From: Clostridia bacterium
GTDB lineage: Bacteria > Bacillota > Clostridia > Oscillospirales > CAG-272
DNA: 9,821 bases
Assembly: GCA_017556845.1 (NCBI GenBank)
Contig: JAFYMA010000164.1
Location: 1 to 9,821, forward strand
Direction of reading: 5' to 3'
Part shown: positions 1-5,673 of the stretch, piece after piece
Position numbering within the stretch: the first letter of the stretch is position 1
Layout of the letters: each line of letters starts with the position of its first letter
The notes under the pieces: generated by a model
Told to the model about the DNA's origin: nothing
Seen by the model: the letters and a program-made list of their open reading frames with translations, nothing else
Database searches by the model: none
Made by a program: the position numbers and the translations under genes

Positions 1-9
1 TACGAATAA

Positions 10-336
10 ATGAAACTTGTTATTGCAATAGTACCGAACGACGACAGCATAGTTGCAACATCTGCTCTTACCAAAGAAGGCTTTTTTGTAACGAAGCTTT
101 CAACAACGGGTGGATTTCTGATGGTAGGCAACACAACTCTGCTTATAGGCACAGACGAAGAAAAGGTTCCCGCTATAAAGGAAATACTGAAAAAACACTG
201 TTGCGGCAGAAAGCAGATCAACCCTTCAATATCTTCGTTCGGAAGAGGTATTGCTGACGGCGGTCTTGCAGAAGAAACGACTGTCGGCGGTGCAACGATG
301 TTCGTTTTGAACGTCGAATCGTTCGAAAAAATATAA
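10..336 (+). CDS. darA: DarA/PstA, cyclic-di-AMP-binding PII-like signal protein
   Basis: This is a 108-residue cytosolic protein of the DarA (PstA, YaaQ) family. Family members are trimeric PII-like receptors that bind the second messenger c-di-AMP. The sequence shows the family hallmarks: an MKLVIAIV first strand, TTGGFL at residues 32-37 running into GNTTLLIG (40-47), and the C-terminal GGATMFVL strand (93-100) before VESFEKI. Length matches the family norm of about 108-109. The ATG is the natural start. No ribosome binding site can be judged because only 9 bases precede it. An upstream frame ends right at the start, either TAA at 7-9 or TGA at 11-13 in an ATGA overlap, so darA is probably a distal operon gene. 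In B. subtilis the preceding gene is tmk, but that cannot be seen here. The partner or target of the protein is unknown. Identification is very secure. Confidence 0.95.
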   Translation: MKLVIAIVPNDDSIVATSALTKEGFFVTKLSTTGGFLMVGNTTLLIGTDEEKVPAIKEILKKHCCGRKQINPSISSFGRGIADGGLAEETTVGGATMFVLNVESFEKI

Positions 337-402
337 CATACAAAAAACGCCTGACACGGTAAATACACAGCTCCGTTCAGATGTTTTCATTTGTAATATA
401 AT

Positions 403-434
403 AAACGGCATAACCGCGATCGGTTATGCCGTTT
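403..434. terminator. Bidirectional terminator between convergent genes
   Basis: A perfect 14-bp inverted repeat (403-416 with 421-434) closes a CGAT tetraloop. It lies 66 bases past the darA stop and 17 bases past the stop of the minus-strand lipoprotein gene. The stem is flanked by A/T-rich sequence (ATTATATTAC when read on the minus strand), but neither side has a long uninterrupted T tract. Stem strength and position between two converging genes support shared termination. Confidence 0.85.
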
Positions 435-451
435 GCTGTTACAGATACAAA

Positions 452-2239
452 TTACACTTCTTCTGTTTCAAGGAAACGTTCGTAATTCTTGAGCTTCGTT
501 TTATTGAAAACTCTGTATCCAAAAATAGATGATCCGATACCGGACATATCCTTGGACAGATAATACTCCGTATAGAACTGCAAAGGAATGATAGCCATAT
601 CTTCCATAAGAAGCTTTTCGGCTTCAGCGAGCTTCGTTGCTCTTTCTTCGGAGTACGGAGCAAGTGCCAAAGCTTCCTTTATAAGATTACTGTAAGCTTC
701 ACTTGCATATCCTGACATATTGGGAACGGGATCGTAATTGTTGTTAAGCGTATCACGTGCAGCGCCGCTGTATTCAATAGCAAAGGGAGCAAGCGTTCCG
801 ATCGCATCGGTGGAATTTGACTGATAATCAACCGAGATCACATCGTAATCGCCGGTCTTGTATGCCTCAGCGTATTCCTTGCGGTTAAGCGCCTTAACTG
901 TAACACTGAATCCAAGCGCTTCCCACTTTTCTTCAGCATACTTTGCAACAAGCTCATCAACGCCGTTTACAGTATAATCGCGGCAAACGATCTTAATTGA
1001 CTTATCGCCCGAAGCTGCCTTTGCAAGTGATTTTGCACTGTCAAAATCAGCGCTTGCGCTGATGACGTCGCCCTGAACGCCACGGAATGACGTCTTATAT
1101 TTTGTGTTGTAAACGGGAGTGGGAACGATGCCGGTAGCCGCTGTATTGATGCCGCCCGTAAGAGCAACTATCTCGTTTCTGTCAAGCGCCTTTGACAGCG
1201 CTACTCTGACATCCTTGGAATCAAACAGCTCATTTTTGCGATTGAACATAAACGTATGAGTTGAGAACAGATCGCTCTTTTTCATATCGTCCTTATAATT
1301 TGCTATCTGATCCAAAGGCAGATTTGAAAGATAGAAGATATCTCCGTTATTGAACTGGTCGAGCAAGCCCTGTATACCTGCTCCATCCTTTGCAAAGTAC
1401 TCATAATGAAGTATTATCTTATGGGGCTTAACGAACTTGAGCTCGTTTTCGCCGTCCTCGCCCTTAAGGCGATAATACTTGTTTCTTTCAAGTGTATACT
1501 GACCGTTAGCCTTTTCCTCGTCCATCTTCTTTATAGCAAACGGACCGTTTGTAACCATCATCGTTGCTTTTGTTGCCCAAGTGGTATCGTAAAGCATCTG
1601 GTCGTTTTCATCATACTGAACAACGCCGTCATCATCCGTAAGAGGCTTACTTACCTTATCCTCTCTCAGAGGAACAAGGGCGGGAGATGCGAGCAATTCA
1701 AGAAAATGATCGTAGTTGATCGCCTGTTCAAATTCGATCTCAAGAAGATCGCTGTCGGGAGCTGTTATACCGATATCGTCAACGCTGACGCCTGCCTGAC
1801 CTTCCTTAGCGGGCTTCGCATTCTTTATATCGTACAAAAGAACTGCGGCATCGCTGGAAAAATCGGGAGTAAGAATACGCTTCCATGCGAAAATAAAGTC
1901 GTCAGCCGTAACAGCCGTACCGTCACTCCACTTCGTAGGCTTCAGCTCGATGAGCATTTTGTATTCGCCTCTGTCCTTGTCCTCATCAATGGTTATATCC
2001 TTAGCCATTGCATTTACGACCTTGCCGTTAGCGTCGATTCTCGTCAAGCCCTCGTACAAAAGGCCGAGTATCTTTACCGCATCGGAATCAACGTAAGCGG
2101 TAGCAGGGTCAAAATTTTTAATTTCGGAAGAAAGCAGCATATGTATTATTGCGCCTCTATCATTTTCCGCACGCGAGCATCCGACAAAAGCCGTAAGTGC
2201 GAAAACGGCACATAAAATCAGTGCAAGGATTCTCTTCAT
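452..2239 (-). CDS. Peptide ABC transporter substrate-binding lipoprotein (OppA-like, SBP_bac_5)
   Basis: This is a 595-residue extracytoplasmic solute-binding lipoprotein. A short Lys/Arg N-terminus (MKR), a hydrophobic core and Phe-Val-Gly-Cys give a lipobox with lipidated Cys21; Phe at -3 is slightly unusual. The mature part carries family-5 peptide-binding motifs: YEGLTRID with a following GKV, KWSDGTAVTADDFIFAWKR, and a C-terminal lobe with MEDMAIIPLQFYTEYYLS. Family knowledge suggests import of oligopeptides, or of dipeptides or another similar ligand; the ligand cannot be read from sequence. The start is set by AAGGAGG at 2249-2255, 9 nt upstream of the ATG. No permease or ATPase genes lie beside it, so it is an orphan binding protein that must use a transporter encoded elsewhere or act as a sensor. 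It has its own promoter and a terminator, so it is probably monocistronic. The family call is secure; the substrate is not. Confidence 0.93.
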   Translation of the reverse strand: MKRILALILCAVFALTAFVGCSRAENDRGAIIHMLLSSEIKNFDPATAYVDSDAVKILGLLYEGLTRIDANGKVVNAMAKDITIDEDKDRGEYKMLIELKPTKWSDGTAVTADDFIFAWKRILTPDFSSDAAVLLYDIKNAKPAKEGQAGVSVDDIGITAPDSDLLEIEFEQAINYDHFLELLASPALVPLREDKVSKPLTDDDGVVQYDENDQMLYDTTWATKATMMVTNGPFAIKKMDEEKANGQYTLERNKYYRLKGEDGENELKFVKPHKIILHYEYFAKDGAGIQGLLDQFNNGDIFYLSNLPLDQIANYKDDMKKSDLFSTHTFMFNRKNELFDSKDVRVALSKALDRNEIVALTGGINTAATGIVPTPVYNTKYKTSFRGVQGDVISASADFDSAKSLAKAASGDKSIKIVCRDYTVNGVDELVAKYAEEKWEALGFSVTVKALNRKEYAEAYKTGDYDVISVDYQSNSTDAIGTLAPFAIEYSGAARDTLNNNYDPVPNMSGYASEAYSNLIKEALALAPYSEERATKLAEAEKLLMEDMAIIPLQFYTEYYLSKDMSGIGSSIFGYRVFNKTKLKNYERFLETEEV

Positions 2240-2289
2240 TTAAATGAACCTCCTTAGATTCAATAAATATAATAGTACTTTACCGTAGT

Positions 2290-2318
2290 ATTATAGCATT
2301 AAATCTGTAGATAATCAA
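2290..2318 (-). promoter_or_regulatory. Promoter of the peptide-binding lipoprotein gene
   Basis: On the minus strand there is a -35 TTGATT (2313-2318), a 17-bp spacer and a -10 TATAAT (2290-2295). A TG dinucleotide one base before the -10 makes it an extended -10. The expected transcript starts near 2283 and gives a leader of about 45 nt. Confidence 0.8.
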
Positions 2319-2339
2319 TAATAAAAAATTAATTTTTAT

Positions 2340-2370
2340 AAAGATTTATACATATGCACAAAAAATCTTT
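2340..2370. repeat. AT-rich inverted repeat (AAAGATTT / AAATCTTT)
   Basis: Two 8-bp arms (2340-2347 and 2363-2370) are separated by 15 bases, with a T run following on the plus strand. It sits just upstream of the lipoprotein promoter and 89 bases or more downstream of the small membrane protein gene. It could be a weak terminator for that gene or a protein site. An AT-only stem is thermodynamically poor, so the role is uncertain. Confidence 0.35.
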
Positions 2371-2384
2371 TTTAAATTAGCTAA

Positions 2385-2420
2385 TTTGCACATATTTTCA
2401 CATCATTTTCATTGTGCAAA
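2385..2420. repeat. Inverted repeat TTTGCACA / TGTGCAAA
   Basis: Perfect 8-bp arms lie at 2385-2392 and 2413-2420, 20 bases apart, in the gap between the small membrane protein gene and the lipoprotein promoter. The core TGCACA recurs at 2355-2360, so three copies of the hexamer (either strand) lie upstream of the lipoprotein -35. They may be activator or repressor sites for that gene. Alternatively the repeat is a weak 3' hairpin of the small membrane protein transcript. Confidence 0.4.
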
Positions 2421-2458
2421 GGGTTTGTCTGCTCAAGAATTAACCTTTAATGCGAAAA

Positions 2459-2824
2459 TTATTTACGTTTATATACCGCAAACGCCAGACACAGACACAT
2501 AATAATGCACGTCACCGCTCCTGACGTAAGGCTTATCGTACCTGCTTCCATTCCGCCGACCACACCGAAGAACGCAACGCATACAAGTACAACAGCAAGT
2601 GCCTTTGCCGCATTTGCGAGCATTGCATAAAGCGCCGTGCGCTTGAACGAAGCGGCGTGCGTATAGACCGCATTGAATATGTAGCAAAGAGCATACGCTG
2701 TATACTCAGCACCGAAGATCATGGCGGAAATAAATTCAACAAATCCTTCTGTCAGGATATGACCGAGTGCAACGCTCTTTTTCTCTTTGTATTCTCTGTA
2801 TTTTACCGAAATATTGTTATTCAT
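2459..2824 (-). CDS. Small three-helix membrane protein of unknown function
   Basis: This is a 121-residue protein that I do not recognise. A charged N-terminus (KYREYKEKK, residues 8-16) precedes three hydrophobic stretches, roughly 28-57 (interrupted by Glu40), 66-90 and 97-117. It ends with KRK, which suggests an inner-membrane protein with positive ends. There is no signal peptide, catalytic motif or cysteine pair. The ATG at 2824 was chosen because GGAGG at 2830-2834 sits 5 nt before it; a TTG four codons upstream would place the start inside that ribosome binding site. It is transcribed away from a LexA-like repressor gene, from a perfect TTGACA/TATAAT promoter covered by two copies of the repressor-type operator. 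It is therefore probably kept off and induced when the repressor is cleaved. Function is unknown; a damage-inducible membrane effector is an inference only. Confidence 0.75.
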   Translation of the reverse strand: MNNNISVKYREYKEKKSVALGHILTEGFVEFISAMIFGAEYTAYALCYIFNAVYTHAASFKRTALYAMLANAAKALAVVLVCVAFFGVVGGMEAGTISLTSGAVTCIIMCLCLAFAVYKRK

Positions 2825-2829
2825 AAGCA

Positions 2830-2834
2830 CCTCC
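2830..2834 (-). promoter_or_regulatory. Ribosome binding site that sets the small membrane protein start
   Basis: GGAGG on the minus strand lies 5 nt before the ATG at 2824. This decides against the longer frame beginning with TTG at 2836, whose second codon would be part of this site. Confidence 0.85.
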
Positions 2835-2839
2835 AAAAT

Positions 2840-2853
2840 TACCGAAATCGGTA
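2840..2853. promoter_or_regulatory. Operator-like dyad 1 (TACCGA-AA-TCGGTA)
   Basis: This is a perfect 6-bp dyad around AA, centred at 2846.5. It lies just downstream of the expected minus-strand transcription start and immediately upstream of the ribosome binding site of the small membrane protein gene. It is the best copy of four similar elements in this intergenic region. On the minus strand it reads on into TCGGTAATTTTG, an extended half-site that also occurs in elements 2 and 3. Confidence 0.75.
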
Positions 2854-2865
2854 GATTGTGATCGT

Positions 2866-2894
2866 ATTATACACCAAAATCGGTAATTTGTCAA
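2866..2894 (-). promoter_or_regulatory. Consensus promoter of the small membrane protein gene
   Basis: On the minus strand there is TTGACA (2889-2894), a 17-bp spacer and TATAAT (2866-2871), a perfect match to the housekeeping consensus. The start is predicted near 2859, giving a leader of about 35 nt. Operator-like dyad 2 fills the spacer and dyad 1 lies just downstream, so a strong promoter under tight repression is expected. Confidence 0.85.
2872..2885. promoter_or_regulatory. Operator-like dyad 2 (right half TCGGTA perfect)
   Basis: The element reads CACCAA-AA-TCGGTA, centred at 2878.5. The right half is identical to dyad 1 and the left half differs at two positions. It sits between the -35 and -10 of the minus-strand promoter, 32 bp (about three helical turns) from dyad 1. 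Confidence 0.65.
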
Positions 2895-2933
2895 TAGGAA
2901 AACGAGATTTTTTATAAAATTCGGAAAATCTAC

Positions 2934-2947
2934 TTGACAAAACGGTA
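2934..2947. promoter_or_regulatory. Operator-like element 3, overlapping the regulator -35
   Basis: The right half ACGGTA (2942-2947) follows AA at 2940-2941 and continues as ATTTTG, matching the extended half-site of dyads 1 and 2. The left half is the -35 hexamer TTGACA itself and so fits the operator poorly. The centre is 2940.5. Binding here would directly block the plus-strand promoter. Confidence 0.5.
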
Positions 2948-2961
2948 ATTTTGAGTATAAT
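2934..2961 (+). promoter_or_regulatory. Consensus promoter of the LexA-like regulator gene
   Basis: TTGACA (2934-2939), a 16-bp spacer and TATAAT (2956-2961). The start is predicted near 2968, with about 42 nt of leader before the ATG at 3010. Elements 3 and 4 overlap the -35 and the start point, so autorepression is expected. Confidence 0.85.
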
Positions 2962-2965
2962 AACG

Positions 2966-2979
2966 TATAGAAATTGGTA
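2966..2979. promoter_or_regulatory. Operator-like element 4, over the regulator transcription start
   Basis: TATAGA-AA-TTGGTA is centred at 2972.5, exactly 32 bp from element 3. It has three mismatches to dyad 1, with the AA centre and GGTA conserved. It is the weakest full-length copy, and its position on the predicted transcription start supports a role in autoregulation. Confidence 0.5.
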
Positions 2980-3009
2980 AAACTTATATTTCCGAACGGG
3001 GTTACTTAT

Positions 3010-3732
3010 ATGGATTGGTTACACGAGCTTAAGAGAATAAAGAACGAAAAAGGAATAAAAAACGATGAATTGGCGGAACGCTCCGGCATACCGCTCGGAA
3101 CGCTGAACAAGCTCCTTGCAGGACAAACGGGCAGCGTCAAGCTTTCAACTATCATAGCTTTAGCGGAAGCCCTGCAGGTTTCTTTGAGTGAGCTGATAGG
3201 AACAGACGGCTATTCCGATGACGAAAAGGAATTTATCAAAAAGCTTCGTACGCTCGATGGCGAGGGCTTCAACAATGTTTCAAACTGCTTGCAAAAAGAA
3301 TACGCGCGCACACTTGAAGCACGCAAAAAAAAGACCTCTTACGAGGTCGAGGATACCGCAGCGGTACATATTTTATTTTATGACGTTCCCGTTTCGGCAG
3401 GCTGCGGATATTACCTTGACAGCGACAAGGCTCAAAAAATAACTCTCTCATCAACGCCCGTTACGGAAAGGGCGGATTTCGCCATCCGTGTCAGCGGCGA
3501 CAGTATGGAACCGAAGTTTTCAAACGGCGATATCGTAATTGTAGAATCGGGGAGCGACGTTCAGGTTGGGGAAATAGGTATCTTCGTTATCAACGGCGAG
3601 GGATATATAAAAAAATTCGGTTCTGACCGTCTCATCTCCCTTAATCCCGCTTACAGTGATATAAAAATAAAGCCCGATGACTCTTTCGAGTGCAAGGGGC
3701 TTGTTCTCGGCAAACTGAAAAAAAGCTTATAA
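3010..3732 (+). CDS. Self-cleaving XRE/S24 (Cro/CI-LexA-like) repressor
   Basis: This is a 240-residue cytosolic regulator. An N-terminal XRE helix-turn-helix (about residues 5-62; LAERSGIPLGTLNKLLAG is the recognition part) is joined by a charged linker to a LexA/S24 peptidase-like domain (about 122-240). That domain has all autoproteolysis elements: Ala130-Gly131 in VPVSAGCG, Ser165 in VSGDSMEP, and Lys201 in GYIKKFG. The spacings (35 and 36 residues) are close to those of E. coli LexA (A84, S119, K156). Family knowledge suggests that RecA filaments trigger cleavage and derepression, as for LexA, phage CI or lactococcal HdiR. The ATG at 3010 was preferred over the TTG at 2974, which lies inside operator element 4 about 6 nt from the predicted transcription start. 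Only GGGG at 2998-3001 resembles a ribosome binding site, so expression is probably low. No phage genes are nearby. The role is secure; the regulon is inferred. Confidence 0.93.
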   Translation: MDWLHELKRIKNEKGIKNDELAERSGIPLGTLNKLLAGQTGSVKLSTIIALAEALQVSLSELIGTDGYSDDEKEFIKKLRTLDGEGFNNVSNCLQKEYARTLEARKKKTSYEVEDTAAVHILFYDVPVSAGCGYYLDSDKAQKITLSSTPVTERADFAIRVSGDSMEPKFSNGDIVIVESGSDVQVGEIGIFVINGEGYIKKFGSDRLISLNPAYSDIKIKPDDSFECKGLVLGKLKKSL

Positions 3733-4413
3733 CAGCACCGCTCCGCCGATATCGACGGGCAAATCATCTGACAAATTTACGACTTCTGTGTCGGTTTCCG
3801 CACAGAAGTCTTTTATTTTTTTCCAATCGGCATGATGTATGAGATTTCCGAAAACAAACAGCCTTCCGTCATCATAAAAGGTCGCTCCTCCGATAAATCC
3901 GCTGTCATACCCCTTCAATTCTATTCCGCCCGGTGATATGACAAGCACGTTTTCTCCGTTTTGACGCATCACTTTTGCTATTGAAGGATCGGAAGTTACG
4001 GCGCCGTTTGCGGTTAAAGCTACCGAGCATTTTGCGTATCCTTGCTTTACATCTGATACGGCAATATTTCTTTTTTCGGCGTATTCGAGTATTTTCGGGC
4101 AAACGCTGTTACTTTTGCAATAAAGTGCTTTTTCCGTAAAAAAAGCGTTAAATAAAACGTCATTGGGATATTCGGCAAAATGGCTTTGCAATACGGTTTT
4201 TACCGAATATGAGCCAAAAATATCCTTATTTTCACGGTAATAATAATCGCACATAAGCATCTCTTTATCAAGAACGATCGCAAGCATATCCGCGTGCGAT
4301 GATACGGGCTTTGAAAGACGCTGTGACGGGGGCATAATTACCGTTTTATATCCGAAATCGGACAGAGCTTTTGCAAAGCCCTTTCCACATTCACCGATAA
4401 ACAGAGTTTTCAT
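3727..4413 (-). CDS. GME-fold (pentein-like) protein, DUF6873-type, function unknown
   Basis: This is a 228-residue cytosolic protein resembling the clostridial DUF6873 family, which is assigned the guanidino-modifying-enzyme (pentein) fold of deiminases and amidinotransferases. Features seen: a Rossmann-like start (MKTLFIGECGKGFAKAL), SSHADM (38-43), QGYAKCSVAL (124-133), a PGGIEL turn (161-166), GFIGGATF (172-179), and a DLPVDIGGAVLL tail. I recognise the pattern from memory, so the family call is moderate. The C-terminal catalytic cysteine of true penteins is not apparent, so activity is doubtful. The ATG at 4413 follows AAGGTG (4421-4426) at a 7-nt spacing. The longer frame from 4452 begins inside a terminator hairpin and is rejected. 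Its stop overlaps the regulator's stop by 6 bp tail-to-tail. No strong promoter of its own was seen, so read-through from rpmB is possible. Confidence 0.8.
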   Translation of the reverse strand: MKTLFIGECGKGFAKALSDFGYKTVIMPPSQRLSKPVSSHADMLAIVLDKEMLMCDYYYRENKDIFGSYSVKTVLQSHFAEYPNDVLFNAFFTEKALYCKSNSVCPKILEYAEKRNIAVSDVKQGYAKCSVALTANGAVTSDPSIAKVMRQNGENVLVISPGGIELKGYDSGFIGGATFYDDGRLFVFGNLIHHADWKKIKDFCAETDTEVVNLSDDLPVDIGGAVLL

Positions 4414-4434
4414 ATTTTTCACCTTGTATAACGC

Positions 4435-4462
4435 AAAAAAAGAACGGTGCACCGTTCTTTTT
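4435..4462 (-). terminator. Rho-independent terminator of rpmB
   Basis: A perfect palindrome at 4437-4462 forms an 11-bp stem with a TGCA loop. On the minus strand it ends in a run of seven T (4441 down to 4435). It lies 31 bases past the rpmB stop and 21 bases before the start of the next gene, so that gene is reached only by read-through or from a weak promoter. Confidence 0.92.
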
Positions 4463-4493
4463 CGTGTTTTGTTTTCTTTTCAAACAGACAGGC

Positions 4494-4679
4494 TTACGCT
4501 CTGCTTATTTTACCGGAACGGAGGCAACGGGAACAAACGGCCACAGTTCTTGTAGTACCGTCTACATTCGCCTTAACTTTTCTTATATTAGCCTTCCATG
4601 CTCTGTTTGTTTTACGGTTTGAGTGGGAAACATTGTGACCGAATGTAACACCCTTTCCGCATACGCAACACTTTGCCAT
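4494..4679 (-). CDS. rpmB: 50S ribosomal protein L28, zinc-binding (C+) form
   Basis: This is a 61-residue basic protein of the large ribosomal subunit. It shows the L28 pattern: MAKCCVCGKG at the start, then FGHNVSHSNRKTNRAWKANI (residues 13-32), and a CSRCLRSGKI ending. Two CxxC pairs (Cys4/Cys7 and Cys49/Cys52) form the zinc-binding set of the C+ paralogue. Such forms can be replaced by zinc-free paralogues under zinc limitation, although no paralogue lies in this window. The ribosome binding site AGGGAGG ends 8 nt before the ATG. The gene is a single unit with its own extended -10 promoter about 90 nt upstream and a strong terminator. The leader can fold into alternative hairpins, one pairing right beside the ribosome binding site. 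The identification is secure. Confidence 0.97.
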   Translation of the reverse strand: MAKCCVCGKGVTFGHNVSHSNRKTNRAWKANIRKVKANVDGTTRTVAVCSRCLRSGKISRA

Positions 4680-4693
4680 AATTTACACCTCCC

Positions 4694-4733
4694 TGACGGA
4701 ATCATATAATATCAAGCCCGTCAAACCACGGGC
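4694..4733 (-). promoter_or_regulatory. rpmB leader with two competing hairpins
   Basis: On the minus strand, GCCCGT (4728-4733) pairs with ACGGGC (4716-4721) across a 6-nt loop. Alternatively TGACGG (4718-4723) pairs with CCGTCA (4694-4699), which abuts the AGGGAGG ribosome binding site; flanking G-U pairs could extend that stem. The two stems share bases 4718-4721 and so exclude each other. This layout resembles translational switches of ribosomal protein leaders, but no known L28 leader motif was recognised. Confidence 0.4.
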
Positions 4734-4776
4734 GAAGTCGAACGACAATTTTATACCGTTACAACAGACAACGACG

Positions 4777-4805
4777 ATTATATCACATCAATTACAAAAA
4801 ATCAA
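4777..4805 (-). promoter_or_regulatory. rpmB promoter
   Basis: On the minus strand there is TTGATT (4800-4805), a 17-bp spacer and TATAAT (4777-4782), preceded by TGA (extended -10). The start is predicted near 4770, giving a leader of about 90 nt. The 4806-4899 stretch beyond it is A/T-rich and shows nothing further. Confidence 0.85.
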
Positions 4806-4899
4806 TAGCGTTTTCAAAAAAATATCAATTAAATTGTGAATTTTTTTACAAATTATTGTTTTTAACTTCGAAATACACCGAAAAATTGCTCCGCGCAGC

Positions 4900-5673
4900 T
4901 TAAAAATATCCGTCAAACCCGCGTATGCTTACCTGACCTGAATTGATAGTCGCCCTCTCTCCGTCATCATAACGAACATCGAGAGAATAATCACGGTTAA
5001 GTCCGAGGACGACGGCGGTCTTCTCCGCACTTTCGGTTATCACCTTACAGCGCTTACCGATCGTCACGCAGTTTCTTTCGTATTCCTCAAAGCAATCCTC
5101 ACCATTGTCAAACATCTCGTCCATACACTGAACGACGGAAAGCATAATACCGTTTATATCAAAGGCTTTTCCCGTTTGTATCAAAAGCGACGTTGCCTTA
5201 TCGGCTATATCCTGCGGGAACGATTCTTTTCTTTGCAGAACATTTATTCCGACACCCACTATCACTCTGGGAGTACCGTTTTCAAATACCGACTGTGAGA
5301 GGATCCCGCAAACCTTTTTGTTGTTTATCAGCAGATCATTCACCCATTTTATCTGCAAAACGCCCTCTACTCCGCACGTTCTTTCCAAAGCCCTTTTAAC
5401 CGCAACGGCACAGCGGGGTGTGACCGTATTGAGCTGATCGGCAGATTGATTTCTGAGCAGATACGACATATAAACGCCCTCGTTATCGGGTGAATAAAAT
5501 GTATTATTTCCTCTGCCTCTGCCTGCCGTCTGTCTGCTTGAAGAAACCACCGTTCCGTGCGGTGCATCCTTCAGCTCCTTCAAGTACAGATTCGTTGATG
5601 AAACGCTGTTAAGAGTAATGATATTTTTCAAGCGTTCTGCGTGCAGAAGCGATTTATCGTTACGATCATTCAT
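4900..5673 (-). CDS. birA: Biotin-[acetyl-CoA carboxylase] ligase, short (class I) BirA
   Basis: This is a 257-residue cytosolic enzyme that activates biotin as biotinyl-AMP and attaches it to a lysine of carboxylase biotin carriers. Seen in order: SSTN (25-28), the biotin/ATP loop QTAGRGRGN (48-56), KWVNDL (109-114) with the catalytic lysine, GILSQS (123-128, usually GILTE in relatives), and VGVGINV (139-145). A C-terminal SH3-like segment ends with SGQVSIRG. The N-terminal winged helix of bifunctional BirA is absent, so it should not act as a biotin operon repressor by itself. It overlaps cysK by 8 bp if the ATG at 5673 is used. A GTG directly before it (5676) is also possible. No ribosome binding site is clear, so translation is probably coupled to cysK. 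It is the last gene of the recA cluster. Confidence 0.95.
   Translation of the reverse strand: MNDRNDKSLLHAERLKNIITLNSVSSTNLYLKELKDAPHGTVVSSSRQTAGRGRGNNTFYSPDNEGVYMSYLLRNQSADQLNTVTPRCAVAVKRALERTCGVEGVLQIKWVNDLLINNKKVCGILSQSVFENGTPRVIVGVGINVLQRKESFPQDIADKATSLLIQTGKAFDINGIMLSVVQCMDEMFDNGEDCFEEYERNCVTIGKRCKVITESAEKTAVVLGLNRDYSLDVRYDDGERATINSGQVSIRGFDGYF

Noticed and set aside
1406..2215. 269-codon open frame on the plus strand
   Set aside because: It lies wholly antisense to the lipoprotein gene, whose reading is supported by strong family motifs, and it shows no recognisable domain or ribosome binding site.
2801..2816. Fifth operator-like site (TACCGA-AA) inside the small membrane protein gene
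   Set aside because: One half-site is perfect, but the other half does not match and its 36-bp distance from dyad 1 breaks the 32-bp phase. It is probably just coding sequence.
2974..3009. 12-residue N-terminal extension of the S24 repressor from TTG
   Set aside because: The TTG lies in operator element 4 only about 6 nt from the predicted transcription start, and the extension is not part of the helix-turn-helix domain.
2974..3732. Prophage remnant around the CI-like repressor
   Set aside because: No integrase, Cro-like partner, structural or lysis genes, or attachment repeats are visible on either side. The neighbours are chromosomal housekeeping genes.
4413..4638. Two opposite frames both starting MHRSF near 4450
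   Set aside because: Both starts fall in the perfect palindrome of the rpmB terminator, which explains the identical first residues. The minus frame has its real start at 4413, and the plus frame is antisense to rpmB.
4880..4899. Possible terminator after birA (GCTGCGCGGAGC followed by T-rich sequence)
   Set aside because: Only three base pairs can form at the ends of the GC-rich element, which is too weak to call.
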